Source: Pyrenopolyporus hunteri | Lineage: Eukaryota; Ascomycota; Sordariomycetes; Xylariales; Hypoxylaceae | Assembly: GCA_902806595.1 (NCBI GenBank) | Contig: CADCXC010000046.1 | Coordinates: 806,001-870,000 of the forward strand | Length of the DNA: 64,000 bases | Direction: 5' to 3' | Part shown: positions 1 through 16,500 of the stretch, piece by piece | Layout of the letters: every line of letters begins with the position of its first letter | How positions within the stretch are numbered: position 1 is the first letter of the stretch | Translations under genes and position numbers: made by a program | Notes under the pieces: model-generated | The model's database searches: none | Seen by the model: only the letters and a program-made list of their open reading frames with translations | What the model was told of the DNA's origin: nothing

Positions 1-3000
1 GATTAACGTATAAGTTTTTACGATAATATATATCGATATTTTTTTTCGAAATATTTTATCGATTAATTAAATAAATAAAAAATCGTATAAAAGATTAATA
101 AATAACTTTAAATATAAAAAAACGAAAAATTTATAATATCGATTAAATATTATATATTATAAAAAATATTATATTAAAATTTTATAAATAAATTTACGAT
201 AAAATAAATTATAATCGATTTATTTTAAACGATTAATTTTTAATTTATAAGGAAAATAATATAATTAAGTTTACGAATTTTTAAATTAAAGTTTTATTTA
301 TAATATATTAAAAATTTAAATTTATTATTAAATGTATATAAGTTTTTTAATGTTTTAAAAAATAATTATTTCAATATATTAATTTAATATTTTTTTAAAA
401 ATATCGCGATTTAATAATTATTTACGTAAAATAAATAATAAATATTAAATGTAATAATATTAATTTAATTTATTTATATCGAAATATCGATCGATTTTAC
501 TTTTAACGTATTTATATAAAATCGCGGTTTAAATTTTTTTTTTTTTTAATATTAATAAAATTTAATTTTAATTTATTATATTACGCGTTTTATTATTATC
601 GTAACATTTATTTAATATTATTAATTTATTATAAATATATTAAATTATAAAGTTTATATTTTATAATAAATATTTTTATAATAATAAATAATTTTATATC
701 GTAAACGTATTTTTTTATATTTATATTAATTACGGCGTATTTATTAAGTTTTATCGTACGATATTAAAACGTTAATACGGTTATAAAAAAAATTAATATA
801 TTTATAATAAAAAATTATTTATTATTATAAAAGTAATTTTAAAAAGTTTATATATTTATAAAATATATTTTACCATAAATTAAAAAGTTAAATAAAAATA
901 AAAAAGATAAAATATATTAATATTACGAAAAAAAAAAAAATTTAATTATAGTTCGAAAAAATATAAGTTTTATATATGTTTATTATAATATTATAAAGTC
1001 GATTATTTATTTAATATAATTTTATTTTAAAAATCCCCCGTAATAATAATTTTTTTTTATATTTATATAATTTTTAATAATTAAAATAAATATATATTTA
1101 TTAATTTAATTATTATAAAAATTTTTTATAATTTTATTAACGTTATTTTAAAGGAATTTATATTTAAAATCGATAAAATTTAATTTAAATTAATAATTAT
1201 TAAAAGTAAATATAATTATATATTTAAATTAATTAAGTTTTTATTAAATAATATTTAAAGATTATTTATTAATTTATTTTTTAATTAATAAATAAAGATA
1301 TTAATTTTTATAAATTAAAATAACTTTAATTTAACATTTAAATTTATAATATAATTATTAATAAATCGTATAAAAATATTATATTTTTTATAATAAGATA
1401 TTAATTAATATTTAAATATTTAAATAATCGAATGTAAAAAAAAAGATAAAAATTATTTATAATATTTCGAATTAAATTTTAAAACGGGTATCGAAAATAT
1501 CGAATCGAGTATTTATTCGCGTATTAAGGTTAATAATATACGTATTTATATAATTAAAACGTATATTAATATTAATAATATTTCTTTTACGCGTATTAAT
1601 ATAAATTTATAGGTAAAAATATTTATATTATTTTATATTTATTATAATACGTTTAAAATTTATTAATTTTATTATATAGTTAATATGTTTATTATTTTCG
1701 AGATTTTATTATTAAACGAAATTATAAATTACATTATAATAAAAAAATTAAGTTATAAATTAAATTATTTTATAAAATTAAAATTAATATTTTTTATTTT
1801 AATATTAATTATTTAAGTTATATATAAAAATAATTATTTAAGTAAATAATAAAATAAAAGGAAATATAAAAAAAAATTAAAATATAAAAAGCGAATTCGA
1901 CGCGTTTTATTATAATTTTATTTTAATATTTAAAAGTATATATTATATTTACATATATTTTAATATATTTAATATATATAATATAATAATATAGATATAA
2001 AATAAACGGTATATATAAATAAGTTAAGTAATTTTTTAAATTAAATAAATATATATAAAATTTAAAATAAATAAAACTTAAATTTACGAGGTATTTATTA
2101 ATATAATTAATATATGTAATATAATAATATAAAAATAAAATAAATAAAATATAAAGATAAAAAAGTATATATAAATTAAAGTAAAAAAAAATTTTATGTA
2201 ATATTTAAGATATAATAAATTAATTAAAAAAAGTAGTAAAATTATAAGTAAAAATATCGTATTATATAATATAAAATTAAGAAAATATATATTAATTAAA
2301 AATAATATAATTTCGAATAAAAGTATTCGAATTATTTTATATATTATATATTATATAGAATTTAAAAAAATATAATTTTAATAAAAGTAATGTAATTTTA
2401 AATAAAAGTGTTATTTAATATTATTAATTAATAAAATAAGATTTTATTTTAAAGAAAAAAAATGTTAAAAAATTAAAGTATTAAAATGTATTATTTTATA
2501 TAAATTAATATATAATAGTATTTAAATTATTTATTTTATTATTTATTATTAATATAATCGATCGAAATTTAATATTTATTTCGAAAAAAAGTTCGAAATA
2601 AAAATTATATTTACGTTTATTATTTTTTATAACGTTGTAATTTTTTATTATAAAAGTTAATTAAAATAAATATTAATAAATAAAAGTTTTATAAATATTT
2701 AATTAAAAAATCAAATTAATAATTAATAATTAATAGTTAATAATTAATTTAAAAAATTTAAATAAATGATATAAAAGTTACGAGTTTTAAGTGGTAAATT
2801 ATATACGCAATACGTTTCGAAAAAAGCGTTATTATAACATTTATTTATTTATTTTTTATGTGTGGTATTTTTTTTTAATTATTAATTTAATTGGTTTTAT
2901 AATTATAGTTTTTTAATTTTTTATAACGAAGTAATTTTATATTTATTTAATAAGTTTTTAACGTATTAATATATTTAATATTTATATATATTTATATAAA

Positions 3001-6000
3001 AAAAAATTATTTATATTTTTTTAATATCGAAAAATTATATATTTTATATAATTTTAATATTATATCGTATATATTTAGGTAAATAAATAAATAAATAATT
3101 ATTATTATTTTTTATATTAATTTTTATAATGTTAAATAATTTTATATATATATTTATATAATAATTATATTAAAAATTCGTTATTTTTAAATTATAACGT
3201 TTTTTTTAAATTATTTACGTAATAAATTATAATACGTTATCGATTTTTATTATTCGAATTATTTTGATTTAAAATTATTATTTATTTTTAATGTTTTTAA
3301 TAATAGTAATATCGATTATATAATTACGTATTATATTTTATATATAATAATTAAAAACGTTTAATTTTTAAATAAAATAAAATAAAATAATTAATTATAT
3401 GTTTTTTTTTTCGAAGTTATAGATTTAATTTTTATTATTATATTTTTAAACGATATTTTACGAGGAAATTATTATTCTTTTTATGTTTTAAATTATAATA
3501 ATAATAATTATAAATAATATTTACGATTATTAATAAAAAATATTTAAATTATTATTTTATATATTTAAATTCTAATTATTAATATTTTTTTATCGAATTA
3601 TCGCCGTTTTAATAAACTTTTATAAATAATTATAAAAAAAATAATAATAATAACGATAAAAACGAAAATAATAAGGATAAAAATTTTTTTATTCGATTAT
3701 ATCGGTAAATATATTTAATAATTTATTTACGATCGAATTATTTACGTACGAAATAATTATACCGCCGTTTAAAATCGTTTAAATTCGAACGAAATTAATT
3801 ATAATTAAAATTTTTTCGAGACTTTTTTCGATAATTTTTTATCGAAATTTATCGTATTATCGAAATATTTATTAAATTTTATTTAAATTATATCGTTTTT
3901 TTAATAATAAAAAATTAATTTAATTAAAATATAATACGTAAATATATTAATAATATTAAGTTAAAACGAAATAATTTTTTTAATACGTTAATAAATTTTT
4001 TATTTATTTATTAAAATATTTATTATTTTTTAAATTAAAGTTATTTTACTTTTATTTTTAAATATATCGAACGTTATTTATTTACATTAATTATTTATGT
4101 GTTTTAACTTTTATTAAATAAAGAAAAGATAAATTTAAAAATAATTAATTTATATTATAATTTATGGTATTTATTTATTAATAAGATTTTCGTCGAATAT
4201 TCTTTCGTTCGTTTTATATGGTTTATTTTTAACGATTTTACCGTATTATTTTAAATTAATATTATCGTTAAAAAAGAAAATTTTAATTTATTTTTTATTT
4301 TTATTTATTTTAAAAAAGGGTTATAAACGAAAGATTAAATTATTAAAAGTATTAATTATAAATTTCGAATCGAAATTTATAAAATTTATATTTTTATAAG
4401 TAATAAACGTAATGTAAATAAAATAAAAATCGATATTAATATATTTTACGATAAGTATTTTAACGTTAAATTTTATAATAATTTATTTAAAGATTTAAAA
4501 GTATTTTTTTAATCGTTTAATAATAATTTTAACTTAAATAAAATTATCGAAAATAAAATTATTATTATTAAAGATAATATATTTTTAGTTTTAACGACTT
4601 CGATTTTTATAATATCGATAAGTATTTCGAAAAGAAATTTTATAAAAATATGTAATTTAATATATTTAAAAATAATTATTTATTTAAAAGTCGAGGTTTA
4701 ATAATATTATTTTAATCGTTTAATTATAATAAATATAATTATTTATCGAAGCGTTTAAAATTATTATTTCGATTATTTAATTATGTTAATTTAAATAAAT
4801 ATTTAAATTTAAATTAAAATATTTAATTTAAATTAAATTTATTATTATCGATAAAAAATATAAAAAATTTTAAAAATAAAGAAAGTATAAAAATAAATAA
4901 TGTTAATTTTATTTAAAGTAAAAATAAAAGTAAAAGTAAAAGTAAAAATGTCGTAATTCGACGTCGTAAAAATAATAAATATCGAAGTAAATTTAATCGT
5001 AATTTTAAAAGTAATTTAATTTTAATTCGTTTTTTTTAATTATAAATTATATTTAAAGTATTTTTAAATTTTTATTTCGAAAGTTTTTTTCCGTAAAAAA
5101 AATTAATTATATTATAATTTATAAATTATAATTATAAATTTTTAATTATAAAAATATATAATTTATAGTAATAATTATAATAATAATAATAATGGAAATA
5201 ATTTTATCGTTTTACGTAATAATAAATAAATACGAATTTAATTTTAATACGTATAAATAATCGATTAAATTATTTTTTATTTTTTTTTTATATTTTTATT
5301 TAATTAAGTAAGTTAAGTATATAAAAACGTAAATAAGTTAATAAAAATTAAATATTTAATTTTTATTAAATGTTATTTTTTTTTATATTTTTTTTTTCGT
5401 TTTTTTTTAATATTAAATTTTTAATATCGATATTATATTTATTTTATATTTAATATTTTAATATTATATTATATTTATTATATTAATAATAAGATGGATT
5501 TTAAATTTTTTATTTAATATATTTTTTTTAATAAAGTTTATTATAATAAATTAAAATATTAAGTTATTATTTATTATTTTAATTATAAAATGTCGATTTT
5601 AATGTTATTTTTTCGAATTTTTAATCGAAGTTTTATCGAAGTTTACGGCGTATATTATAATTTAATTTATTATATTTATTATATTATTATTAATAATATA
5701 TATAAAAACGATAAAAATTTAAATTTTAATTTAAAGGGTTTATTTTTATTTTAATTTTTTAATTTTATAATTATTTACGTTATTTTTATCGATTATATTT
5801 TATTATTAAATCGATATTATTTTTATTATTTCGGTTATAATAATAATAAGTTATATACGTATTTTTAATACGTATTTTTACATTAATTAATTTATTAAAT
5901 AATTTATATTTTATTATTTCGAATTTTATGAAATGAATATTTCCTTTTATTTTTTTTAAGTTATAACGAAAAATGTTTTCGTTTTAAGTAAGTTTTTTAA

Positions 6001-9000
6001 CGAATTTTTCCGCGTATAATTTTAATCGAATATTTTATATCGTTACATTATATTTTACGTATATTTAAAATAATTATATTATTTTTAAAAGTACGAACGT
6101 TTAGATAAAAAAAAACGATATACGGAGATTTTTTTTAATTTATAAAATTAATGTTATATATATTTTTAATAATAATAAAATATATTTTCGTAACGATATT
6201 TATTATTTTTTCGATTATAACGTTTTTATAATTTTTTCGAAATTCGATAAAAATATAAACGATTATTATCGTTTATATACGTACGTATTAAACTTTTTAA
6301 ATAAATTTAATAATTTCGATATAAAAACGTTTATATATTATTATAATATTTTTTTAATGTCGATTTTTTAAATATTTATAAAATATTTATTTATTAAATT
6401 AACTTAAGGTTTTTATAATAAATATATTTTCGTTATATTTAACGATATTAAAAAAAACGATATATTTTTTATTAATTTTATTAATATTAACGAAAGTTTA
6501 AAAAAAATTATTTAAACCTTTTTTTCGATTAAATTTAACGAATTAAATGTTAAAATTATTAATATAAAAAAATTAAGTTTTTTTATTATTAAATAACGAC
6601 GTTATTATAATTAAATTAATATTAATTATAATTATATTAATTACGATTTTTACGATAATAAATATACGGGATTAAATAACGACGATAATTTTAAATCGAA
6701 TTTCGAGTTTAATAATTATAATTTCGAAAAAAAATTTAAAAATAATTTAAATGATTATTTTAATAAATTTAATTTTTTAAATAATTTATAAGATTTTAAT
6801 AAAGTTAATATTTATACGTTTTTTATAATCGATTAAGTTTTAAATTTATTATTTTTTATAATATTTTATAATAATAACGGTAAAAATTTTATTAACGAAA
6901 ATCATTATATTTTTTTTAAATATAATAACGTTAAAATTTTTTCGAAATTTATTTTTCGACTTTTAAAGTATAAGTTTTTCGGGGAAAATTAAATATATAT
7001 TTATTTTTTTAGGTTTATATTATTAAGTTTACGTTTTTAAATATATATATTATTAAATTTATTTTTTTAAATATATAAGTTTATAAAATAAATTTAAATA
7101 ATTAAATTTTTAAATATTATAAAGATATATATTATAATTAATAAATTAATATTAAAGTTATTTTATAATTTAATAAATTATATAAGTATTTATAAAAGTT
7201 ATAAATATAAAAAAAAAAGTAAATAAAAGTTATTTTTATTATATAATATATTACGAAAAATATAAATAAAATAAAATTAAATAAAATTTTTAATTTTTCG
7301 ATATAATAATTTTTATAAAATTTAAATATAAATCGATTAATAAAAAATAATAACGTTAATGATAATTTTATTTATATAATCGTATTTTTTTATATATTTT
7401 TATATAAATTTTATTTAATTAATATTAATAAAAAATTTAACGTAATAAATTTTTTAAAATTATTTAAAAAATATATAATAAACGATTATTAATTATAAAA
7501 AACCTCGAAATAAACTTTTTTAAAAAAATTTAAATTAACGTTAAATAATTATTAAATATAATTTTAACGATAATAACGTAATAAAACGATATGTTTTTTA
7601 ATATAAATTATATAATTAAAAAATATTAAATGATTAAATTTCGACTTATACGTAAATTATTATCGAAATTTTAAAATAACGATATATTTTACTTAAATGA
7701 TTTAAACGATTTATTTAACGATATAAGTTAAAATTATTAAAAAAATTAAAGTTAAAAAAAAAGATAAAAAATAATAACGATACGAAAAAAATTATTAATA
7801 ATATATAAAATATAATAATATTAAAGTTTTTTTTAATTATTAAAGTATAAATAATAGGGTTATATTTTTATTCGAGTAAAATTATTTAAAAATTTTTATA
7901 TTAATATTATTAATATAAAAGCATGTTAGTTCGTTTTATATATTTTATTTATTACTTTATAAATTTAATTAATATTATATTTAATATTAATTTTCGTATT
8001 TTAAAAAGACGGTTTTTTTTATAAAAAAAGTTTTATAATTAAAAAAAATTTTCGTTTTAATTTTCGTTTTTTTTATATAATCGTTATAATTATTATTATT
8101 AATGGATTTCGAAAACGACGATAAGTTAAATGTTAAATCGTCGTTTAAAATATTTTAACAATAAAATTTTTAATTTTTATGATATTTTTTTTCGTTATTA
8201 TTAATATTTTATAAATATGTATTATTATTATTATTAAAATATATTACTTGTTTTTAAAAAACGGAGAAATATTTTTAAAACGTTTAATTTTATATAAATC
8301 GAAAGTGTTTATTATTTCGAAAATCGTTCGATTTATTTCGAATATAAATAACGGGTATAAAAAAAATCGTAAATATTAATCGAGTAAATTATATAAAAGT
8401 AATAAATATTTTTCCAACGTTTTTAATTTAACGAATAAAAATATTAATTAATTTAACGTTTAATTTAAATATACGTAATATCGAAATGTTAAAAATAAAT
8501 TAAACGAATTATATAAAAAAAATTAATAGTTAAAATTATATAAAATTTAACATTTATAATTATAATATAAAAATTTTTATTTAAAAATATATCGAAGTTA
8601 TAAATAAAATATATATGTTATTAATATATATCGTTTTTTTTCGAGTTTAAAAAAAAAAGTTAATTTTTTTTTATCGATTATTATATAAATATTAATACGA
8701 AAAAAAAATATATTATTTAATTTATCGATTTTTAAATGTATCGTTAAGTTTTTTAAATAACGATTTATTATATTATTAATAAATTAAATATCGGTAATTT
8801 TAAATATAATATACGTTTATTTAAAATCGTAATAAAACGAAAAAATTTTATAATATTTATTACGAATATAGATAATTTCGTTATTTTTTTTCGATAAAAT
8901 ACGAAATTTACGAAAAAATATATTATAAATTCGAAGGGTTTATTATAAATATAGTAAATTATCGTAAAAAAATATTTAATAATTAAAAGTTAAAACGATT

Positions 9001-12000
9001 AAATAAAGTTTTAAAATAATATTAATATTAAAATTATATTATAATTTAATACGATTAATTTAATTTATTAAATAATTAACATCAAAGTTTTAATCGATTA
9101 TATCGTTAAAATTTATATATAAAATTACGATTTTTTGAATCGTAATTTAATTTTTTTTTTTATAATATTAACGAGATTTAATTTTTAATTTTCGATATTA
9201 TATGTCGTGTTAAATAATTAATAAAGTAGAGTAAATTTATATTTAAATTTTATTTAAATATAAAAATAATATATTTTAATTCGAAAGATATTATTATTAA
9301 GTCGTAAAAAAAAAATTACGATGGTAAAATTTTTAAATATAATTAAAAAAGCTTTAAATTTATTATTCGAATTCGATTAATGTATATTTAATTAAACGTT
9401 TTTAACGATAATATAATAAATATAATAAACGAAATTAAAATCGATATTTTTATTATTTAAAATAAAAAATTATAATAATATTAAATATATATTAAAATAT
9501 TTAAAATAATAAATTTCGACGAAAAGTAACGTATTTTCATCGATAAAATTTTTATTTAAATCGTTTTAATCGAAATTAAAATTAAAAAAATTAATAAAAA
9601 ACGGTATAAATAATATAAAAATCGATTTTAAATTTATAATAAAGATATATAATATCGAAATAATAATTATAAAGTTAAAAAATTATAAAAGTTAAATTAT
9701 TTTAAAAAATAAAGTTTAAATAAAATTAAATATTATTATAAATTAATAATATTATTTTAAATAATAAAGTTAATTATATAATTTTTTTTAAAATAAATTT
9801 AATTAATTCGAATAATAAAATAAACGATATTATAAAAGTTTTAATAAAGTATAGTTAATATTATTAAATTTACATTTAAATAAATTTTAAAATTATATAA
9901 ATGATAAATTAATGCGATTATTATAATTAAAATTATTAAAATAATTGTAAAATTATCGAGTAAAAAATAATATATATATATATTATTTACCGTATATAAT
10001 ATATCGTTTATTTTTTATAAAATATTATAAATTTAAAATTAATTTATTATAAAATTAATTAAATTATATTATAGATTTATTATTATTTTAATACGGCGTG
10101 TAATATTAAAAATTAATAATTAAATTTTATTAATGTTATAAAAAAAAAAAAAATTAAATTACGATTCGAAAAACCGTGGTTTTATATATAAACTTTAACG
10201 GTACACCCGGTTAAAATTTCGATGTCGGTTATTTAATAAAGTTAAATTTATCGTATCGAATCGTAATATATTTAATATTAAATAAAATATAATTAAAATT
10301 ATTAAATTTATATTAATAAACGTTTTAAAACGATGTAAATTATTAATTAATGTAATATTTATAAAAGTTATTAAAATAATTATAAAAATGTTACGAAAGT
10401 AAAAGCGAAAATTTATAATATATATTTCGTTTATATAAAAATAATTTATAAGGATAATTTTATTATTTTTTTTTATAAGTTTTATTATTTTAAAAATTAC
10501 AATTTAATTTTTATTTTTTTTTTTTATAATATTAACGTAAAATATATATTTATTAAATAAGTAAATATTTAAATAAAAAAATAAATAATTATTTAAGTAA
10601 ATATTTATTTATTTAAGTAATTTTTTAAAGTTCGAATTTATAGTAATTTAAAATTAAAGTAAATTTTTTATATAATTTAACGTTCGATTATTTTTAATAA
10701 TTTATTTAAATATTTATTTAAATATTTAATATATTTTTTTATTATTTTATTATTAAATTTATTATTTAAATTATGTTTTTTATTTATATATTAAATATAT
10801 ATATAATAAATATTAATGGATATAATTATTAAAATTATTATAAAAAAAAGTTTAATTATTTTTATAATTATAATTAAACGTTAATAGTTATTTTTAATAT
10901 AATTATTTTTATTTATTTAATTAAAATATTTAATTTCGTTATTTATTATATATTAAATAAAAATATTTTATATAATAATAATATTATAATAATTAATTAA
11001 TTATTATAATTAATAATACCATTATTTATATTACGTTTACGTTATATATTTTATTATTAATATTTTATTCGAAGTAATTTTTTTACGTTAATTTTACGTA
11101 TTTATTTTTTACGTATTATAAATTTTAAATAATTTTAATTTTATTTTTAAAGTTAAAAAATTTTAATTATTTTAATTGTAATTAATATATTTATATTTTA
11201 TTATATTATTATTTAAATATATTTATTATAATATATATTTTTTTAATAAATAAAAATTTTAAAGTTTAAAAATTTTTTCGTATTTAATTAATAAAAGTCC
11301 GTTAATAATTAAAATAAAGTAAAATATAATTATAAAATTACGCTTAAATTAATTATTTATTATTATTATCGTTTTTTAAAATTTTTAAAAAAATTATTAT
11401 TAAAATCGAAGTAATAAAAAAGTTTAACGGTTATATTTTTTCGACGTATTAATTATTATATATATTAATTATATTTTCGATATCGTTTTTTATATATTAA
11501 ATAAATAATAAAATTAAGATTTTTATTAAAAAAAGTTAAGATATAAAAATAGATTTATTTTTAAAAAAATAATAATATAAATAAAAATTTATTTTAAAAT
11601 AATATTTCGATAATATATTTATAAAATAATTTATAAAATAACGTTACGTTTTAAACGTAAAGTTAAATTTTCGTCTTTAAAATTAAAAACGTATTTTATA
11701 TAAAGATTTTTTTAAATAAGTATTTTTAAGTTATTTTAATTAAACTTTTATTTTTTATTATTATAAATATTAATTATTTAAAAAATATTAACGTTATATT
11801 ATATTAATTAATATTACGTTATTTTTTTATATTTAATATTATTATTAAATATAAAATTATCGTTAATAATTAATTTTTTTAATAATTTATTTTATAAAGT
11901 GTCGAATTATAAAATAAATATATTAATTAAAAAAGTAAAAAAATAAAAAATTAAATTTTTAAAAGTTTAATTAAAATAATAAACTTCGATATATTTAATT

Positions 12001-13245
12001 AAATAATAATAAATAATATGTTAATAACGTTAAATTTATATAATTATAAAGTAAAATCGAGGATAAAAATAAATATAAATAATTAAAATAAAGTCGATAA
12101 ATTAAATATAAATATATAATTAATAGATTTTTTTTTTTTTAATTTATTAAAAGTTAAAAGTTAATTTTTTTAAAACCGTTAAATTAATTTATATTTTATT
12201 AACGAAAATAATAAAATATAACTTTATATTATTTTTATTATTAAAAATAATTCGAATATTAAATTTATTTTTATCGTTTTCGAATAATAAAAATAATATA
12301 AATCGCGTTTAAAATTCGAAAAAATTATTAAATTTCGTATTTTTACTCGATTTATATTATATATTCGAAATTATAAAAGTTTTTTTTATTAATTATATCG
12401 TAAATTAAATTTATTTTTTAAATTAAAAAAATTTATTTACGAAAATATATGTTTATTATTTATTAAATTAAATTAATTAAATGTTATATATTTATAACAT
12501 CGAATTTAATTTTATTATATAAAAAATTATAAATTGGTGGAAATTATTAAAAAAAATTAACATTAATTAAATCGAATGTTATTATTTTAATTATAAAATA
12601 AATTTAAAAAATAAATGTAGTAATTTTTTAAATTATTTTTTTTTTCGATATTATATTTATTTTTAAAAAATACGTTCGAATATATTTTTTATTTATAATA
12701 AAATCGATAATTAATTTTATTTTAAAATTAAATATTAATTAAAAAATGTTTTATTTATCGAATATTACGATTTACGTATTTTTATCGCGTATATAATAAA
12801 CGTTAAATCGTTTTTTTAGGATAAAATAAACGGCGGTTATTATTTAAATATTCGTTAATATTAATTAAATATTTTAAAAATTATTTTTAACGTTAATTTA
12901 TTTAATTATTCGTTTTAATCGACGATTATTTAATGCGTTTTTATTAATTATTAATTTATTAAATATATAAAAAAAAAATATTTAATTTTAAAAGTAAATT
13001 TAAATAAAATATTTTAATATTATTTCGAAATTATATTTCGTATTATATAAAGTTTAAAAATAACGAAAAAATATAAAAAAACGAAATTTATTTTAATTAC
13101 GTTACATTTTTAAACGTCGTTATTTAATAAAATATAAATATTAAATATTAAATAAATATTAAATTATTTTTATAATATATTTATATAAAATCGAAAGTAA
13201 TAAAAAATTTTTATCGTAATATTTATTAAAGTTTTTTTATAAAAT

Positions 13246-13508
13246 ATTTTTACGTTATATAATATTTAATTTTTAAGGAATTAAAGTAAAAACGATGCGA
13301 GTAATTTTTTAGGGGTATATAAAAAAAATGTATTATAAAAAAACATACGAAACTTTTATTTATTTATAAAAGAAAGTTTTTTTTTTATAAGCGTTATTAA
13401 TTAAGTAATACGTAAAGCCGTAAGTTAGTGTAAAGTTTAAAGATATGTGTTTTTAATGTGTATACATTATTTAATTTTTAATGTTTTAATTGTTTACGTT
13501 TTATAATA
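13246..13508 (+). repeat. Left direct repeat (putative LTR, copy A)
   Basis: Matches 20,805-21,067 at a constant offset of 7,559 with no gaps and transition differences only. This copy keeps more G (for example AGGGG near 13,311) while a CTCCC in the other copy reads as a T run here, so the two copies lost bases independently. Confidence 0.65.
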
Positions 13509-16500
13509 TATTTTTTTAATAACGTTATATTAATAAAATATATTTTTATTTATTATTTTATTTTTTTTATATTTTTATTTATTTTTTAATATATAATTTT
13601 TTCGGTGAATATAATAAAGGAAATTTTATTTAATAAAATGTGCGTTTTATAAATCGTATACGTTATTTTAACGATATAATTTATTATTATTTTAATTAAT
13701 TAAATCGTTGTATTTAATTAATTATTAATGTTTTTTAAAAACTTTAAAGATTTTTTTAATAATTTAAAAAATATCGTAAATATTTTTACGATTTTTCGAG
13801 TATTTATTTAAAAAAACTTTAAGTAGTAAAATATGCGGCCGTTTATATAAATAATCGTTTTTTTTATTTTTTTATTTTTTAAATTTTTTTAAAAATATAT
13901 ATTAATTTTTTTTTCGTTTTTTTTATTATATTGTTAAAAATTTTTATCTATAATTTTTTAATTTATTTTAAAACGTAGTTTTTAAATTTTTCGACGTTAA
14001 TATTATTATTTAATTATATATAAAATTTTTTTTTAAATATTATTTTATATTATAATAATTTTTATTAATATATTATCGTAAATCTATTATAAGTTATATA
14101 TTTAAACGTAAGGTTTTAATTATCGCTTATATTATTAATATACGTAAAATTAAACGCGTTTATATTAATTTATTATAATTAAAAATTTAATTCGATTAAA
14201 ATAATGTTAATATTAATTATATTACCGCGTTTAATTTTTTTATCGTAAATATTTTTTTTATTAAAATAATTATTTTTATTAATAATACGGTAATTTTTAA
14301 TTCGATATTTTCGACGTTTTAATAATTAAATTTTTTATTCGTAAATTTTTTTGATTTCGACGTTTATAATAATTTTAATTAAAGTATTTTACTTATAAAC
14401 GAGGTAAATAAAATAGTTATCGATTTATTTATTATTTCGTAATGCGTTATTTTTTTAAATAACGTTAAAAATAGTTATAAAAGTATTTTTAAAATCGGTG
14501 GAAGGTAGCGAATTCGATTAAATGTTATTATTTTATATAAAACATTTTATTTTAAATACGTATATAATATTTTAACCGGTTATTTTATTAAAAAATATTA
14601 CGAAACAATTAATTATAAATCGCGTTATTAATTATATATAAGTAAATATTTATATATTTTTATATAAGTAATTTTTTTTTCGTAGTTTTTTATTATTTAT
14701 TAATTATTAATCGATAAATTATTAAAAGTTATTTTAATAACCCGTCGATTAATTTAAACTCGAATTTTTAAAAATTAAAAAATAAACTCGTCGTTTTTTA
14801 TATATATATTACATTAATTCGTTAATTTTTTTTTTAAAATATCGCATATTATATTATTACAATACGTACGTTTTTTAAAATCGCGGATAAAAAGTTTAAA
14901 TTAAACGATTAATTTATTTATTTTACCGTTAATAATAAAAATAAAGTTTTTATTTATCGTTTTTTAATTATATCGTAAAAAAGTTTCCGCTTTAAAATAA
15001 ATTTATTAAAATTATTTAATCGAATGTACGTTACGTTAAATAAATTAATTAAATACGTTTTTTTTAATAAATTTTTTCGATTTCGCGACGTTTTATCGAA
15101 ATAAATTTTTTACGATAAATTATTAATATAAAAGTTTAAAAATTAATTAATTAAATGTTACGAATAATTATTTTAATAATATAATATAAATATATTATAA
15201 TTAAAATAATCGTAATATATTTCATTAAAAATTAATTTTATTTAATTAAAAATATTATTTTTTACTTTATTTATTTTTAATTTAATAAATCGTAAACATT
15301 TTATAAATTAAATAATAATTTAAAATATTCGAAAACTTATTTTAATAAATTTTTAATAAGTTTATTTACCGGTATTTAATCGATGAATAAGTAGATTATT
15401 CGAAAAAAATTAATTTTATATTTTTACCGTAATTATATATTATACATATTTATATACTTTAATTTAATAATAATTTTTTAATTTTTTTTTATTATTAATT
15501 TAATCGTTTATTAATTATTATTATAAATTTTTTAATTTTTTTTAAATTAAATTTTATATTTTTAAATAAACGTTTTATAATTATAGTTTTTTTCGTTAAT
15601 TTAAATAAAATAAATAATTTAATTTTAATTATTAAAGTTATTACGATAGTTTAACGAATTAATTTTTATATTATTAAACCGTTAAATAGGTATATTATAT
15701 ATTTTTAAGTCGATTTTTTAATTTTTATATTATTAACGTACGATACGTTTTTTACGATTTATAAAACTTATAATTCAACGTTTTTACTTTTATATTTAAT
15801 ATTTAAATAACGCGTAATATATAAATATTTAATTATTTAATTTATTATTTTAAAATATTCGAGTTTAAAGTTTATTAAAAACGTCGAAAATTTAATTATT
15901 ATAAACGTAATATTCGACTTTATTATAATTATTATATAAAATATTAATTTAACGTATTTTTAATAATTTTTTATTACGTTTATTATAATAATACCTTTAT
16001 ATTTTAAAAGTTTATTAATTAAAAACGACGTTATTAATATTTAATTATTTTCGATAAAATTAAAACGTTATATGATTTTTTCGATATAAAAGTCGTAAAA
16101 TAATATAATTATTTTTTTAATTTAATTTTTAATTATTTTAATTTTTAAATATTATTTTATAAAATTTAATTTTTTAATTTTTTAAATTACTTTTATATCG
16201 TTTATAATTTTTTAAACTTCGTATTTATTAATACGATAATATATTAATAATATATTATTTATATATATTAATACGTAAATTCGACGATCACGTATATAAA
16301 AAAAACATGACTTTTTTAAAAATAATTTAAATTTTTAATTTTTTAAAATTTTTTTAATTTTTTTATATTATAATAAAAGTAAGTTTTTTAATTTATATAA
16401 AGTTTTATAAAGTAAAACGTATTTTTTTAATTATTTAAATTTATCGAAAAGTTTTATAATTATAAATTTATATTTTTTTTTTTTATATTTAAAAACGCGT

